Below are positions 1 to 12,111 of a stretch of DNA of 64,000 nt, piece by piece. The notes beneath the pieces are model-generated. The model searched no databases. It was not told where the DNA came from and saw nothing but the letters and a program-made list of their open reading frames with translations. The DNA comes from Bisporella sp. PMI_857. Taxonomy: Eukaryota > Ascomycota > Leotiomycetes > Helotiales > Helotiaceae. The translations under genes were made by a program, and so were the position numbers. Position 1 is the stretch's first letter; every line of letters begins with the position of its first letter. The stretch spans positions 496,001-560,000 of the forward strand of contig JAJSPD010000003.1 in assembly GCA_021307315.1 (NCBI GenBank), written 5' to 3'.

Positions 1-2
1 GC

Positions 3-380
3 CATGCAAATTATGCTACAGCAGGAACCCATGATCATCTTGTTCCGATTGCTCACCTCCCATTCGGTGTTTTGCAAGACTACACTTCACAAGGCACCTT
101 GTGGGACCCTATTCTTAGTACATATATTTATGGTTATGATGGCGTTAACAAGGCATTCTACCCGCTTGATGAAGACAGCCCGATGGGAGCTATGAATTTT
201 AGAGGAAAATGGGGAGATCAGCAGTACCCGGATTCAGATCCTCGTCAGAAGGAATTTTTCGGATTTAGAAAGTATGAGAATGGGCCGACAGGGCCATGGA
301 GGAAACAGTTAGAGCGAAAGGAGGTCTGCCCGGCGAATCTCATAAAGTGTTATGTAAGGAAATTGGTATTGGCACCATGA
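3..380 (+). CDS. Vps62-like protein, 3' end only
   Basis: The reading frame is open from the window edge and stops at 378-380, so the 5' part lies outside. The visible 125 residues contain blocks I associate with the fungal Vps62 family (vacuolar protein sorting-associated 62): HLPFGVLQDYTSQGTLWDP, YPLDEDSPMGAMNFRGKWGD and DPRQKEFFGFRKYENGPTGPW. The family is linked genetically to cytoplasm-to-vacuole transport in yeast, but its biochemical role is poorly known. No intron is visible in this fragment. The gene converges on elp6, which ends 170 bp away on the other strand. The family call is from memory of the motif pattern and is fairly secure; the function is not. Confidence 0.75.
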   Translation, partial: HANYATAGTHDHLVPIAHLPFGVLQDYTSQGTLWDPILSTYIYGYDGVNKAFYPLDEDSPMGAMNFRGKWGDQQYPDSDPRQKEFFGFRKYENGPTGPWRKQLERKEVCPANLIKCYVRKLVLAP

Positions 381-549
381 TGATACCCAATTTGCGAAGC
401 ATAGAAGCATTGGCGTTAGGGAGTTAATACATGGACAGGGTAGCGCAACGTGGTGTATGCAGGAGTTTGATAGGATCTTCTCAAGGTTTCTGGAATATGA
501 TATTCTTAGTATCGTTATGAAGGAGACCTCTAAGACGCAGTACATGCTC

Positions 550-1533
550 TCATTGTCCTCGTTCAAAAACCTTTACACTACCATCCCCTCCTACAAAATA
601 TAGTAGCTCCCTCTCCTCCATCCTCTTCTGGGGATCTGGTTCTTCCTCACAATCTTGCTTACCTAGACTTATCCTCATGACGCCACTCACATCTCTTGCT
701 GTACCTGTATCCAGTAGCCTTAATCCCATGATGACATTTGCTTGGTGGGCTATACTTAAAAGAAAAGCTGCATGCTGGCTTTCTAGCGGCGTTTCATTCG
801 AGGATACTAGAGGTTGGTCCGCCGAGAGCGTCATCACTGTTGCATGGACCTGCTATAATGCCCTTAACGTTAGCTGGATTTCTCTTTCATCTTAAGTGGA
901 CTGATGAGATACACACCTCCCGTAATCCTAAAAGCATATAATTCAGCTCCACATCATTCACCTGGCCATTCGTGGCCAGAAAACTGTCGAACTGATCAAC
1001 AAGCAACACAACCTTTCCTCCTCCTTCGCTTAAGCCTTGGATGGCCTGATTCAGTTCCGCTTCTATGGATTTCAAGCTCGGGTCTTGCAGTGTTTTCTCT
1101 CCAGACTGAGAGGACGGTTTGGTCCTTGGGAGGTAGAGTCCAGTTAGACCATCTAAGAACAGGAATCGCCTCTTTGCGGCTAATTTGTCGAGATCAAGAC
1201 CCTGTGTTTCCGTCAGCTCCAATTCTTCGATGCTATCCAGAAGCAAAAGATAATGAGAATACCAGTCGTCGAGCATTTTCTTTCCAAAATGCAAGGTCGC
1301 GCATGAAGCTCAAGAGGAGCACTTTGGTATCTTCCTGAGCCGGATCATTTGGATACAGCAGTGCGTCTGCTTGTAATTTAGTATTGTGCCTGAACAAAGT
1401 CCCGTGACATACTATAAAGAAATCTTAGAAGGAGCCAGTTTGAGCTTGCGCCAAGGACACTGGTGATGAGTGTTAGAGAGGCGGTCGGAAGGGGGAGATA
1501 AGGCTCTATCAGAGGAGGTATGCGGCTAGACAT
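550..1533 (-). CDS. elp6: Elongator complex protein 6 (Elp6)
   Basis: Elp6 is one of the three RecA-like subunits (Elp4/5/6) of the Elongator accessory ring, needed for wobble-uridine modification in tRNA. Four exons: 1533-1413, 1369-1263, 1201-917 and 849-550, with introns of 43, 61 and 67 nt. Joined, they give 270 residues. Typical blocks are LTLITSVLGASSNWLLLRFL near the N-terminus, VLLLSFMRDLAFWKENARRL, RRFLFLDGLTGLYLP, GGGKVVLLVDQFDSFLA (Walker-B-like strand), the C-terminal LLDTGTARDVSGVMR and the ending FVGGDGSVKVFERGQ. As usual for Elp6, no intact Walker A loop is seen. The last acceptor could lie 3 nt earlier, adding one Gln. The start at 1533 follows an A-rich context and is the first Met in frame. 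Confidence 0.9.
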
Positions 1534-2030
1534 TTTTCGTTGATTGGTGTTTCATCAAGGAAATCAACTCGAGATCTCCTAGAAAGGAATTCGAGTTCAG
1601 AAATGTGGAGACCACACTTTATAATGAAAATGTGATATCTTCTTGCTTCTGAAAGACTCCAAAGTATACATAAATGTATGCATAGAGCTGCTAGTGATTT
1701 AAATAGAATATTTATAAGATTATCTATAAATTTTTCAGATCGGGGCGAAACATGGTTTATAGACGTTTGCTGATGCCAAGTCAACGCCCATCTCATGCCG
1801 AGCGGGACCAGCACATGATAAAGAATCTCACAATCATTCTCTAACATCAGTTGTTAATCTCTAGCGTTCAGAACCTTTTGGATCAGCATAAAATATTCTT
1901 TTTTCTTTATTCTTTATTGTTTGCTATTTTTGCTTGATTTGTATTTGAATCAATTGACCAATGTATTGAAGGAATCCGGCACGTTCGGCACTCTAATCTA
2001 GCAGCATTGTTATATGCCAAATCAACAAGA
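1534..2030. other. AT-rich divergent intergenic region
   Basis: About 500 bp separate the divergent starts of elp6 and the FAD oxidoreductase gene. The stretch is AT-rich and holds no convincing ORF. It should contain both promoters, but I see no clear motif. Confidence 0.6.
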
Positions 2031-4191
2031 ATGGATGTTCATAACGAAGTCGTACACAGAATCTCGAAACAAATCCGTGGATTTTATGATCGCAAAGAAC
2101 CATTTCGAATATACCAGTAAGATTCTCATGACTCGTCTGGTTTTCACTCAAGACCATGTTCCGAGATCCTTCATATGCTTCTTTTTCAAACGAATCAACT
2201 GACCCTGCATCTCTGTATAGTGGTTCCACGAATAGCACTAGGAGGTCCCAATACCGGAGAGATCAAATGATCGATACCTCTATTTTAAATCACGTTATTG
2301 AGGTTGATCATCAAGCAAAGACCGCCCTTGTAGAGCCAAATGTACCGATGGACGGTCTTGTTGAAGCGACTCTTAAATATGGCTTGATCCCTCCGGTTGT
2401 CATGTACGGTGAAGAGCCTTCTATAAGAGTGTTGTTGGAAAGTAGGCATGCTGCTCCGCTTGAGGTCCATCTTAGCATACGATTACATGCCCTACTTTCA
2501 ACCTCACGCTTCGGTTCTTAGCCTTGATATCCGTGTGAACGCGTATAGTGCTCTTTCCAGATAAGCTAATGTTATGATCTTGATGTGTAGGGAGTTTCCA
2601 GGGATCACTGCAGGAGGGGGTTTTGCCGGAAGTAAGTCATATTGTACCTGCCTCATCACTTAAGCCTTCAGCATCATGAACCTTTACTCCTTTCATTACA
2701 ACATGTCTGAAGTTCGAATGTCTGTATTCGGGTTTATAGATTGGCGTTTGTAAAATCTCGGCTCTCAAAAAGCATGGATTTCACGAGGGCTGCTACTTGT
2801 TACACTTGCTTCTAGTAACTGGGCACTCCTTATTCTCTTTCCTTTTTGTCTTCGAATGTCAATATGATGAATACTCGCTTAATATATGTCCTTTTCAGCG
2901 GGTGGAGAAAGCTCGTCGTTTCGATACGGCTTCTTTGATCGAATTGTCAACTGGATCGAAATTGTGCTTGCAACTGGTGAGGTTGTAAAAGCATCCAGTA
3001 ATCAGAATTCAGATCTGTTCTATGGAGCGGCTTCATCATTTGGAACTTTAGGTGTTACTACGCTCTTGGAAGTCCAACTGATAACAGCTACTACTTATGT
3101 CGAACTGACACACTATCCCGTCTTCAGCATCGCAGAAGCGCAGGAGAGGATCGAAGTGGCCACGAAAGATGCTTCCGTCGACTACCTGGATGGTTTCATG
3201 TTTGCCAAAGACCGAGGTGTCATTTGCGTAGGACGCCTAACAAATAAAGTTGACGAAGATGTCCCAGTACAGGGATTTACACGACCTACAGATCCATGGT
3301 TCTATATCCATGTTGAAAGGCTTCTTCGCAAAAGGCAGGATCCTCCTAAAGAAGCTGTGCCCATAGTCGATTATCTCTTCCGCTATGATCGTGGCGGCTT
3401 CTGGGTCGCCAAATATGCATATAAATATTTCATCACGCCGTTCAATCGCATTACACGCTTTCTCCTCGACTATTTTATGCATACCAGAGTCATGTACCAT
3501 GCTCTTCACCAAAGTGACCTGTCATCTACATACATCATCCAGGATGTAGCGATCCCGTATCCTAAGGCAGAAGAATTCATGGAATTTTTAGAAGCGGATT
3601 TTAAGCACTATCCCATTTGGTTGTGTCCGTTGAAGCAGAGCGGGAAGAATATAGCGAGTACCCACAGTCTTCAAGCTGATAAGATGAAGCAATCTATCCC
3701 AGAATATGTGCTAAACTTTGGAGTCTGGGGACCAGGACCGAAAAAAAGAAAAGAGTTCGTGGAGTGGAACAAGTTATTTGAGCGAAAGGTCCGTGAATTG
3801 GGAGGGCAGAAATGGTTATAGTAAGTCGTATCATGCTTGGTGGTCAGGAATTCTTGACATGGATGATGGGGATGGCTGATTGGAATATAGTGCTCATGCA
3901 TACTACACAAAAGAAGAGTTCAAGACCATCTATAATATAGAGGCATATGATGCCTTGCGACAGAAATACCATGCAAGTCATCTCCCTAGCGTATATGACA
4001 AAGTCAAAGTCGATATCGAGGCGGAGGAGAGGGCTCGTCAGGGGTCTTTGAAGTTGTGGCTGCTCTCCATTTTCTGGAGCATTTGGCCATTGGCTGGGCT
4101 GTATGGCGTCTACAAGGCATTCAGGGGTGGGGATTATCTGTTGCCTAAGACTGAGATTGAAAGAGTTAGAAAAGAGAAAAAGTTAGCATAG
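2031..4191 (+). CDS. FAD-linked oxidoreductase, DHCR24 (delta24-sterol reductase)-like
   Basis: Five exons (2031-2116, 2221-2403, 2591-2631, 2899-3820, 3891-4191) join to 510 residues. The FAD-binding PCMH fold is shown by RIYHGSTNSTR, ALVEPNVPMDGLVEATL, PPVVMEFPGITAGGGFAGT and SSFRYGFFDRIVNWIEIVL. This is the order seen in DHCR24/diminuto relatives, which reduce the sterol side-chain C24 double bond. The C-terminal part ends with a hydrophobic stretch (WLLSIFWSIWPLAGLYG, about residues 468-484) that could anchor it in the ER or a lipid body. Fungi have Erg4 for C24(28), so the true substrate is uncertain. Introns 2 and 3 are long for this window (187 and 267 nt). The start is the first in-frame Met after an upstream stop. 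Confidence 0.85.
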
Positions 4192-4646
4192 ATTTGCATG
4201 GTGTTGACAAGTTAATAATTGCCTTGTTCGGGTCATAGGCGCATGTGCCCGTTGATTTCAGGTCAAAAAGAAGGCAAGTCTATGCGAGACAAAAAAAAGA
4301 GAAGGTTATGAGAATATCGGATGAGGTTTTGGGTGATAGAGCAGTTCTTCGAATGGAGCATTCTAGCCTCAATCATTCCATAATCCAAGTTAAATATCGA
4401 TAGGGATCATTTTACACATGTAGGTGACCTACGAGCGTAGAAAGATTTTCCTTAGGATGCATTTGTTGACGCCATAATACCATAGAAAACCATATAAGGT
4501 CCCAATATTCACATAGCTGAATCCGGTAAGAAGTGTTGCAACTGATCGCATTTGCTAGCACGATCTTTTCCCCGCACAGGTCAAAGCAATCCAGCAACCC
4601 CACGGAAATCATTCAACACGCCTTCCATAATGCCCATTTTCCCAAT
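4192..4646. other. Convergent 3' intergenic region
   Basis: This 455-bp stretch lies between the 3' ends of the FAD oxidoreductase and rpl37 genes. It should hold both 3' UTRs. No ORF or structured element stands out. Confidence 0.6.
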
Positions 4647-5159
<513 letters not shown>

Positions 5160-5770
5160 TTTGATTGATGACTATCGGCAGATTAGCTGTTATTTTTTAT
5201 TAAGATCGCGATACAATGAATATAAAGGTATTGCGTACCTGTTAGGCGTTGTTGTCGATTTGAATTTTCGTGCTTTACTTCGTCTCGATCGTTGAAAGTT
5301 GCCAAAACTCCAGTGTGCGCGCTTACCGAAAAAACACTAGTGTCTTGGCAAAACCTTCGACATTATCACGTGTTAGATATCAGGGTTATGTAAGACAAGA
5401 CTGTCGCATCCGTGCTGCTCCATAATAAGAAAACTTACTGTTTGTTTTCTTCAGGGTGAGAGCCTACATTCAAGATTTCGAGATCCGATATTCTTATATT
5501 CCTAAGGTGTCAGTTCAAAGAGAATCATGAGTCTCTTGATATGAAATAGTTTATTTTTAACCCGCTGTTGTAGCTTGTCATAGCGTGAGATAAGGGAAGT
5601 GCAGTACTAATACATTATTTACGAGAATAAAGCTATTCATATGGGTATCTATTGCTTGCGCTCCCTCTGGCATTTACTATGGTATTACAGTAAAGACGGC
5701 CACCTAAACGCCCTGTCCCAGAAACTCCCTAATAATGTAAACAGTGCTTGCCTGATCTGTTATCGTAGAA
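5160..5770. other. Intergenic region upstream of rpl37
   Basis: These 611 bp hold the rpl37 promoter and the 3' UTR of the telomere-factor gene (both minus strand). No separate gene is supported. The plus-strand ORF at 5641-5910 mostly lies opposite the last exon of the telomere-factor gene. Confidence 0.6.
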
Positions 5771-8281
5771 CTATTCGACCTCAGGGAAAAATCCAGGCCG
5801 CGCAGCGTTCACTGCCCGCTTCTCTTTTATTCCTAATGCAATTCTATCGAAATGAAGTGGCAGATCATCGAAAGCTGTCCCAGCTCTATAGATCATTAGC
5901 AATAAGTTAGAAACAAATATGGGTACCAAGTGTCTTACTTGAGATAATTGACTTTTAAATTACGAGCTTTGTCCTTTAGCCCAACCTGATTCACACCCTG
6001 GGTACGTTCAAATCGACCGTTTTGCTCGATCGTAGCCCATGAGCAGCCATATTTTCCTATGTAGTGTATAAGCCTTCTCTGGTCGCTTTCTGACCAGGGT
6101 ATGCGTGCTCTAGTCGGCTCATTCCTCTGGAACCTCGCTCTTTGCATCCTCATTCTAGAAATTTGCGTGGCTTGTGAAGGGTTTATCCCAATATCATCAT
6201 CTTCCGTCTCTGATAACTCTGTGTCTGATGACGAGGCGCTTTGTTCTGCAGTTGCCTGGGCACTTGGAGTTAATCGAGCTCTTTCCTTGGGAATATGCTG
6301 CTCTTGATCCATTTGGAATCCTTCATCTTCACTTGTCTCTTCCTCGATTGGGTCACTGTGTTTAATGCTTTTCTTATAATCGGGTTGGTTGTAATTTGAT
6401 GGATCAGGATCATTTGCCGCACTGTTGGCATCGTCCTGGAAGGCAAGACCATTCTCGTCATCTGCTTGAACAGCTGTGGGCCTTGCCTGAGCGGTGGTCA
6501 TTATCGAACCTAGAGGACGATTCTCCTTGTTTCCTATTCTGCGATCTTTAACCATCAGATCCGCAGCACGTGAGGCAGAAAATGCCAGATCTTGCCCGAT
6601 GCTATTTATACTGGACTTAGATGTACCATGTAATGTATGAGTCGGCGGCCGCCTAGCTGTTGACGATGCAACGAGATCAGGGACATTCTTAGGCTGTATG
6701 TGAGGCTCGCTAATACGTTGAATTTTGGTCAGCGCCGTGCTTGACCTGCATAAACGAATGATTTTATTAGTGCAGTTCCAACAGCAAAAGCAGAGATAAT
6801 AAATCCTGAGAGAAACACCCACCTATCTGCGCTAAAACTTGTCTTGGCCTTCGATACAGGTTGAACAAGGCTTAGATCTTGTGAATAATTATCCAATATA
6901 ACTTCGAGTGCCTCCTTGATCTCTTCGGAGTTTCCTTGCTTCTCGACTGATGAGATAAGCTCCTCCAGGCGCGATTGACTCCACTTGACTGTTTTTATCA
7001 CAAATTTTAACCAGGGGAAGTCCTTCCGTAATTTCGTAAAATCGACCAGGTCACCATCAAGGGTGGCATCGTCCTCAAAGCGGAAGGCTTGTCGAATTTC
7101 CAGGACCCGTTTCCTTAATTTGGTCTTCTGGGCATTAGAGTTGGTGGTAACGGGTTTCATAATATCAAGTAGACGTCCTTCCTGGAAAAATATCTTGTAT
7201 TCTGGCGAATCAGACTGGATTTCGTAAAATATGTTTGCTAGTATTTTCTCGGGGATGAAGGTTTCATGCTCCTCTTGATGTGTGTGTAGCAACACTGCAA
7301 TAGCCGTCTGCGTTCGTAATTCTAAAGCCAAATCAAAAGTCAATTCCAAAAGGTTACTCTTCCCCAGACTGATGTTCTCATCGAATTGTGACACGAACGC
7401 TCCGGGAAATATTCTGTCAAGACTTTGAAGCTCAGTATAGGTGCCGTATGCTTCTTCTTGCATCACGAAGACATTCTTGAGCAACATGGCCAAATTGCCA
7501 GTGTATAGAAGTGCGTCAGGTCGGCAAGTATCACTAATTGGAACTGTAATCTTCTGAAGCACAAGATCCACTTGGATGAAGTTGGAGCTGCCATAATGTT
7601 TCATGCTTTCGGTGAAACGAGCTTCGTCAAACTTCATTCTCCCTGCTAAAGTTGAGCCTGGAATTTTAAGATCTTTTAAGGCTCTCTCGGTGGCAGCCTT
7701 CGTGACATTAGGCGGCGCAAGCCGGTCTATCACGTTTAAGGCGGAGTTGAATAAGCTTGGAAGATATTCGACAATGAAGTCTACGCTCATCTGACCTAGC
7801 TGCTCCTGAGACCAGGAAGTCGCGGCGGTCGTTCCAGAGTATTGAGATAAGTGATCAGTTCCAGTAGACTTCGCGCCAGGAGATTCTCCAATTTGATCTT
7901 CATCTTGAATCAGTTCTCTATCGCCTTCCGCTTTCAATTGCAGTAGGATTTCGTCTGCATCTTCATCGACTGTAGAAAGTTCTAAACCATTATTTTAATA
8001 TGGACTGTACTTGACCCATAAAAAAAGAACTGACCTGGCACGATGGCCGTCCTTGCTTTTCTGCGCCGCTTCGATGAGGATACAGCGCTTCCATCACTTC
8101 CATCACTTTCTACAGATTCCTGTCGTACGCGCTTTGACCTAGGCTTGTTCCGGCTCAAGAGATCATTGTTGCTGCCCGCCTCAACACTCTGGCTCCTTGT
8201 TTGTCGTCGAACGGCGCCTTGCGTTGGCGGGGATAGCTCTCGACCTCGAGCTGCAGTAGACCTGGATGATGTTCTTGCCAT
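5771..8281 (-). CDS. Telomere repeat-binding factor, TRF/Taz1/Tbf1 type
   Basis: Four exons (8281-8035, 7981-6823, 6745-5939, 5885-5771) encode 775 residues. Residues 1-80 are basic and Ser-rich. A TRF-homology dimerisation region starts near residue 148 (MSVDFIVEYLPSLFNSALNV) and runs to about 400. A long acidic, disordered linker follows. A single C-terminal Myb/SANT telobox lies at about 683-737 (IPWSESDQRRLIHYIGKYG, GLKDKARNLKVNYLK). TRF plus C-terminal Myb is the layout of shelterin-type double-stranded telomere binders. The telobox reads KDKARN where the animal consensus is KDKWRN. The final 53-nt intron adds LKAGTAFDDLPLHFDRIAL and the rest of the tail. A 53-nt 5' UTR intron (8335-8283) probably ends one base before the ATG. 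Confidence 0.85.
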
Positions 8282-8282
8282 A

Positions 8283-8335
8283 CTAAGAAGGATCACAGAG
8301 ATAGTGTAACAGTTTCGAGAATTGCGATAACCTAC
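8283..8335 (-). other. Probable 5' UTR intron of the telomere-factor gene
   Basis: A GTAGGT donor, a pyrimidine-rich end and a CTTAG acceptor lie immediately upstream of the ATG at 8281. Splicing would put only one T between the acceptor and the start codon. Using the upstream Met at 8398 as coding start would break the frame, which favours a non-coding leader. Confidence 0.5.
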
Positions 8336-8859
8336 TTGACGCGTTTGTTTTGATACCCCCATGGACGCTTCATCACGTGCTCCCCCATATCTTGGCATAT
8401 ACTTGGCGCACAGTCTGCGCTAGCTTGTTTAAGAATCATTAGGTTTTGTGCATGTTTGACATCAGGCTACGTCGCAGCTTTAAATGCTTAGAAGACAAAT
8501 GATAGAACAGTATATGGGTAGGCAATGCTCTTTAAACACAACTAAATGATAAGGTACGTCTTACAAAATTTCTATAATGTGGTTGTCAAGGTTCATGCGG
8601 ATGCTTTTTTTTTAGACTGCGCAAGCCCCTGCAAGGCTTAGTAGCTTACATTGGCCAGACTCAACTCTCCTTCCAACTTCTCCTTTTCTGGTCTCTCCTT
8701 GAATAGAATAGAGCAGACAGCACCTTCACTTCTTTACGTTCATTTTTACTATTGGACCCCCCTATCTACTATTTCGAGCCTCTTTCAACCCCCGGAAAAA
8801 TTAATTCGAACTAAGGAGAGTACCTCAACATTGTCTCGAATTCCTCCCTACATCCAGCA
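8336..8859. other. Divergent promoter region
   Basis: About 520 bp lie between the divergent telomere-factor and gdt1 genes. A short poly-T run (about 8605-8612) and a pyrimidine-rich leader before gdt1 are visible. No gene is supported. Confidence 0.55.
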
Positions 8860-10562
8860 ATGAAGGTGCGAAGGTACAACGTGCCTCTGGTGCTTTTTCT
8901 GGTACCTTTTGCTTCCGCACTTTCGGCAGCAGCCCAAGACAACATACAATCGACACTTTCTAAACCTCGAGATCGTACCACTCTAGACTCGAGTACTCCT
9001 CCTGTCGGCGATATAACCAAAGCGAAATACGATGTTGGCACAAAGGATGCGCCAGTAGATGGCAAAGATGGAAAGCCACATGCCGGGCCATTTGTTGGAG
9101 CAGAGAAAGATCAAAAACCCAAACCGTCTTCTGAGGATGCAAACACCGGTTCAGGATCCACCAAGGATGCTAAGACGCAGGTAGAGGTGCCAAATGGTGT
9201 CAAAATCCCCCCAGTCAATGATGGCGTAATGGATGACCCAACCCGCCAGCTTCCCAAGCAAGGTACAACGGGGACAGAAGGCGGCGTCAGTGAGAAAGAT
9301 AAAGCACGAAAGGAGAAGGAAGGCCAGACTGGAGAGAAGTTGGAAAAGACTCCCAACTCGCCAAAGGAGGTTCCTCCTTTGCCATTGAGCGAGGAGCCTA
9401 AGGGCAAGCCCGAGAAGATCAAGTCCAAGGATGATAGCTCTGATGAAGATACTGACATTGTGGATGGACTTGCTGGTCTTGAGGTATATGATCCCAGGAA
9501 TCTAACCCATACACATTGCTAACACTACTTGCAGAAACCTAATGACCTCCCAGATACGCCGAAAACCCTCCCTCATCCTCTTCCTAGTTCTGCAAATAAG
9601 GACCATCTAGACATTCCAACAAAAGGAAACTCCAAGTTTGAAACAATTGTCGAGGATAGTGGTGAAGGTCTCATTCAACCGCTGCACTCGTTCGTCCTAT
9701 CTCTGACAATGATTCTGTTTTCGGAAATTGGTGACAAAACTTTCCTGATCGCAGCGCTTATGGCCATGAAGCATGATAGGTTACTTGTATTTTCGGCTGC
9801 CTTTTCAGCATTGATTGCCATGACTATTCTTTCTGCCGTTCTAGGTCATGCAGTGCCTACTTTAATTCCAAAACGATTCACAAATCTGCTGGCCTCTGGC
9901 CTGTTCCTAGTATTTGGGGCACGATTATTACGAGAGGGATTAGCAATGAGTCCGGATGAAGGCGTCACGGCGGAAATGCAGGAAGTTGAGCAGGAGCTAG
10001 AAGAACAGGAAAGCCTTGCCAGACAACAGGGAAGACGGCGGTCATCAATATCGCCCTATGCTCTAGAGATGGGACTAGGAGGACGCAAACATTCAAGGAA
10101 ATCAAGATCGGGTTCACGCCTACCATCGCCTCCACGGAGTCCCTCGTCCTCGCCCGAGAGATCACACTCGCCTCCACGATCAACTATTAAAGGAGCTTTA
10201 GGAGGGTTAAATAACCTCCTCTCATTACTTCTCAGCCCTGCTTGGGTACAAACTTTCGTCATGACCTTCCTAGGAGAATGGGGTGATCGAAGTCAGATTG
10301 CTACCATTGCAATGGCTGCAGGACAGGATTACTGGTGGGTTACAGGCGGTGCAGTCAGTGGTCATGCCGTCTGCACCGGCGTTGCCGTTGTTGGTGGCCG
10401 AGCAATTGCAGGGAAAGTCAGCTTAAGAGTCGGTACGTCACAATCGTAGAATCCTCAGATCTGTACTTCTTACTGATAGCTTGCACAGTAACCTTAGGAG
10501 GCGCAATAGCATTCCTAATCTTCGGAGTGATCTACTTGGTAGAAGCATTATACTACGCATGA
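8860..10562 (+). CDS. gdt1: Gdt1/TMEM165 family Golgi Ca2+/Mn2+ transporter
   Basis: Three exons (8860-9483, 9535-10432, 10489-10562) encode 531 residues. Both signature motifs of the UPF0016 cation/H+ exchanger family are intact: EIGDKT at 272-277 and EWGDRS at 456-461, each starting a three-helix half. The family supplies Mn2+ and Ca2+ to the Golgi for glycosylation. Residues 7-25 form a signal peptide or anchor. The next ~230 residues, predicted lumenal, are charged and disordered (DGKDGKPHAGPF, KDKARKEKEGQT), much longer than in yeast Gdt1. The loop between halves is also long, with an acidic helix then an Arg/Ser/Pro-rich stretch (about 375-425). The last exon adds the final helix AIAFLIFGVIYLVEALYY. 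Confidence 0.92.
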
Positions 10563-11504
10563 GGCTAATGACCGGATTGCTCTAATAGTTCACTTGTAAT
10601 ATTAGCAGGAAAAGCGTGGTTTGGGTCTGTTCAAGGCGGCAAAATATCTACTATCAATAATTTTGATTCGGATCTCAGATTTTGAGCTTGGGTTTGGGTA
10701 TCATTACTGGGAAAGACCCCCTTATGTACGATGGCTATGGTGAGGCTTTGTTATATGGTATGGAACAGGAGCACACATATGGAGTGTTGGGGTCATCAAG
10801 ATATAGCATATAAAATCGAGAAGATGTACTGATCATTTATCTCCATGACCTGTACTGGTATGTGTAAACGTGGCGGGGTTCAGGTGTCTAGTTCCAAAGG
10901 CATCGCAGCTCTCTAGAAAATCACTGCATTGAACTCTAATTCCCAGCTATTTCTTTCCACTAATGTCTTGTCTGAACAAAAGTTGTGAGACGGGTCCTGA
11001 AAAGCGAACATGCTCTCCTATTAGGATTATCAAATAGCACACCCCTCCCATATATTGGTCTAATGGTGCTGCAGGCCTGGAAGTGGATAATATGAACAAT
11101 CAAATCTATCCCACAATGCAGCGAGGAGGCGGGGTCACTTCGCGAACTCGGAGCTTAGTAACCCGGAGTGAAGCTCCTTCCTTTTACTCAGCTCCTGTAT
11201 TATTCACCTTTCTCCTTGGTATTCACTCTGGAGAAAAGATATTGCAAGTGCTTCTGGGTTTCTTGACTTTAACTTTTGGGAAATAAGTTGCCAAGTCTAA
11301 CACGCTGTGCTCTGCAAGCTCCGAACACGCTTCTTAAATCCGGACCAGGAACAGCATACTACATAACCCTTCTTGTTTCTCGTTCATTCTGCATACCTCG
11401 ACAAATCAGAGCTACGAGGGAATTCATCTTGGCAGCACGATCGAAGCCCTAGAAGGACAGAATATCCAAATTAGTGTTGGGCAGAGTGAGAAGTAGAGTT
11501 CAAG
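10563..11504. other. Intergenic region
   Basis: This 942-bp stretch holds the gdt1 3' UTR and the promoter of the mutarotase gene. The ORF at 11083-11286 has no recognisable features and I do not call it. Confidence 0.6.
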
Positions 11505-12005
11505 ATGTGGTCCCCTACTTCCGGATCGAATCCAGCTTCCCCAACGTCGGCGGCGCCTCCAATCACTGCCACGTTTTCCAACAATAAGCAAAAGTATGCT
11601 GGCAAGCGAGTAGCACAGATCGTGAAGCTTAAGCCGGAGTTCGTGGAGGAGTATAAGAAGTGCCATGCAGCCGTCTGGCCGGAGGTTCTGAAGCAAATCA
11701 AGAACTCCAATATCGAGGATTGTGAGTTACCATATTTAATGAGAATATTTAGCAGCGGTAGTTAATCAGGAATATTAGATTCTATATTCCATGATCCGGA
11801 GACGCATATCTTGTTCGCGAGCTTCAAATATGTTGGATACGACTGGGCGGGTGACATGGAGAGAATGCGCGACAATCCGAAAGTGCAAGAGTGGTGGAAG
11901 ATGACGGATAGCTTCCAGGAGAGTTTCGTGCCAGGAGCAGAAAGTAGCTATGCCGGCGAGCCAGCATGGTGGAAAGGGGTAGAAGAAGTTTTCTACCATC
12001 CATAA
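11505..12005 (+). CDS. L-rhamnose mutarotase (RhaM, DUF718)
   Basis: Two exons (11505-11721, 11779-12005) give 147 residues. RhaM interconverts alpha- and beta-L-rhamnopyranose before catabolism. The family core starts at KYAGKRVAQIVKLKPEFVEE, followed by YKKCHAAVWPEVLKQIKNSN with the His of the family active site. The usual SIFHDPETHILFASFKYVG and the Trp-rich end (VQEWWKMTDSFQ, PAWWKGVEEVFY) follow. The first ~28 residues are a Ser/Thr/Pro-rich extension absent from bacterial RhaM. The tail almost meets that of the minus-strand thioredoxin-like gene (106 bp). It is separated from the aldolase/lactonase pair at 38-41 kb by about 26 kb. Confidence 0.88.
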
Positions 12006-12111
12006 ACTCCATCTTCATGCCAGAGATTTCGTTGTTTGCCGAGTTTCGGAGCCATTGAGGACCGCTGGCCGCTAGATTATGAGTATATGATTATCAATGC
12101 CGCAGAATCTC

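Noticed and set aside
5641..5910. 89-codon plus-strand ORF
   Set aside because: Most of it is antisense to the terminal exon (5885-5771) of the telomere-factor gene, which has a clean splice join.
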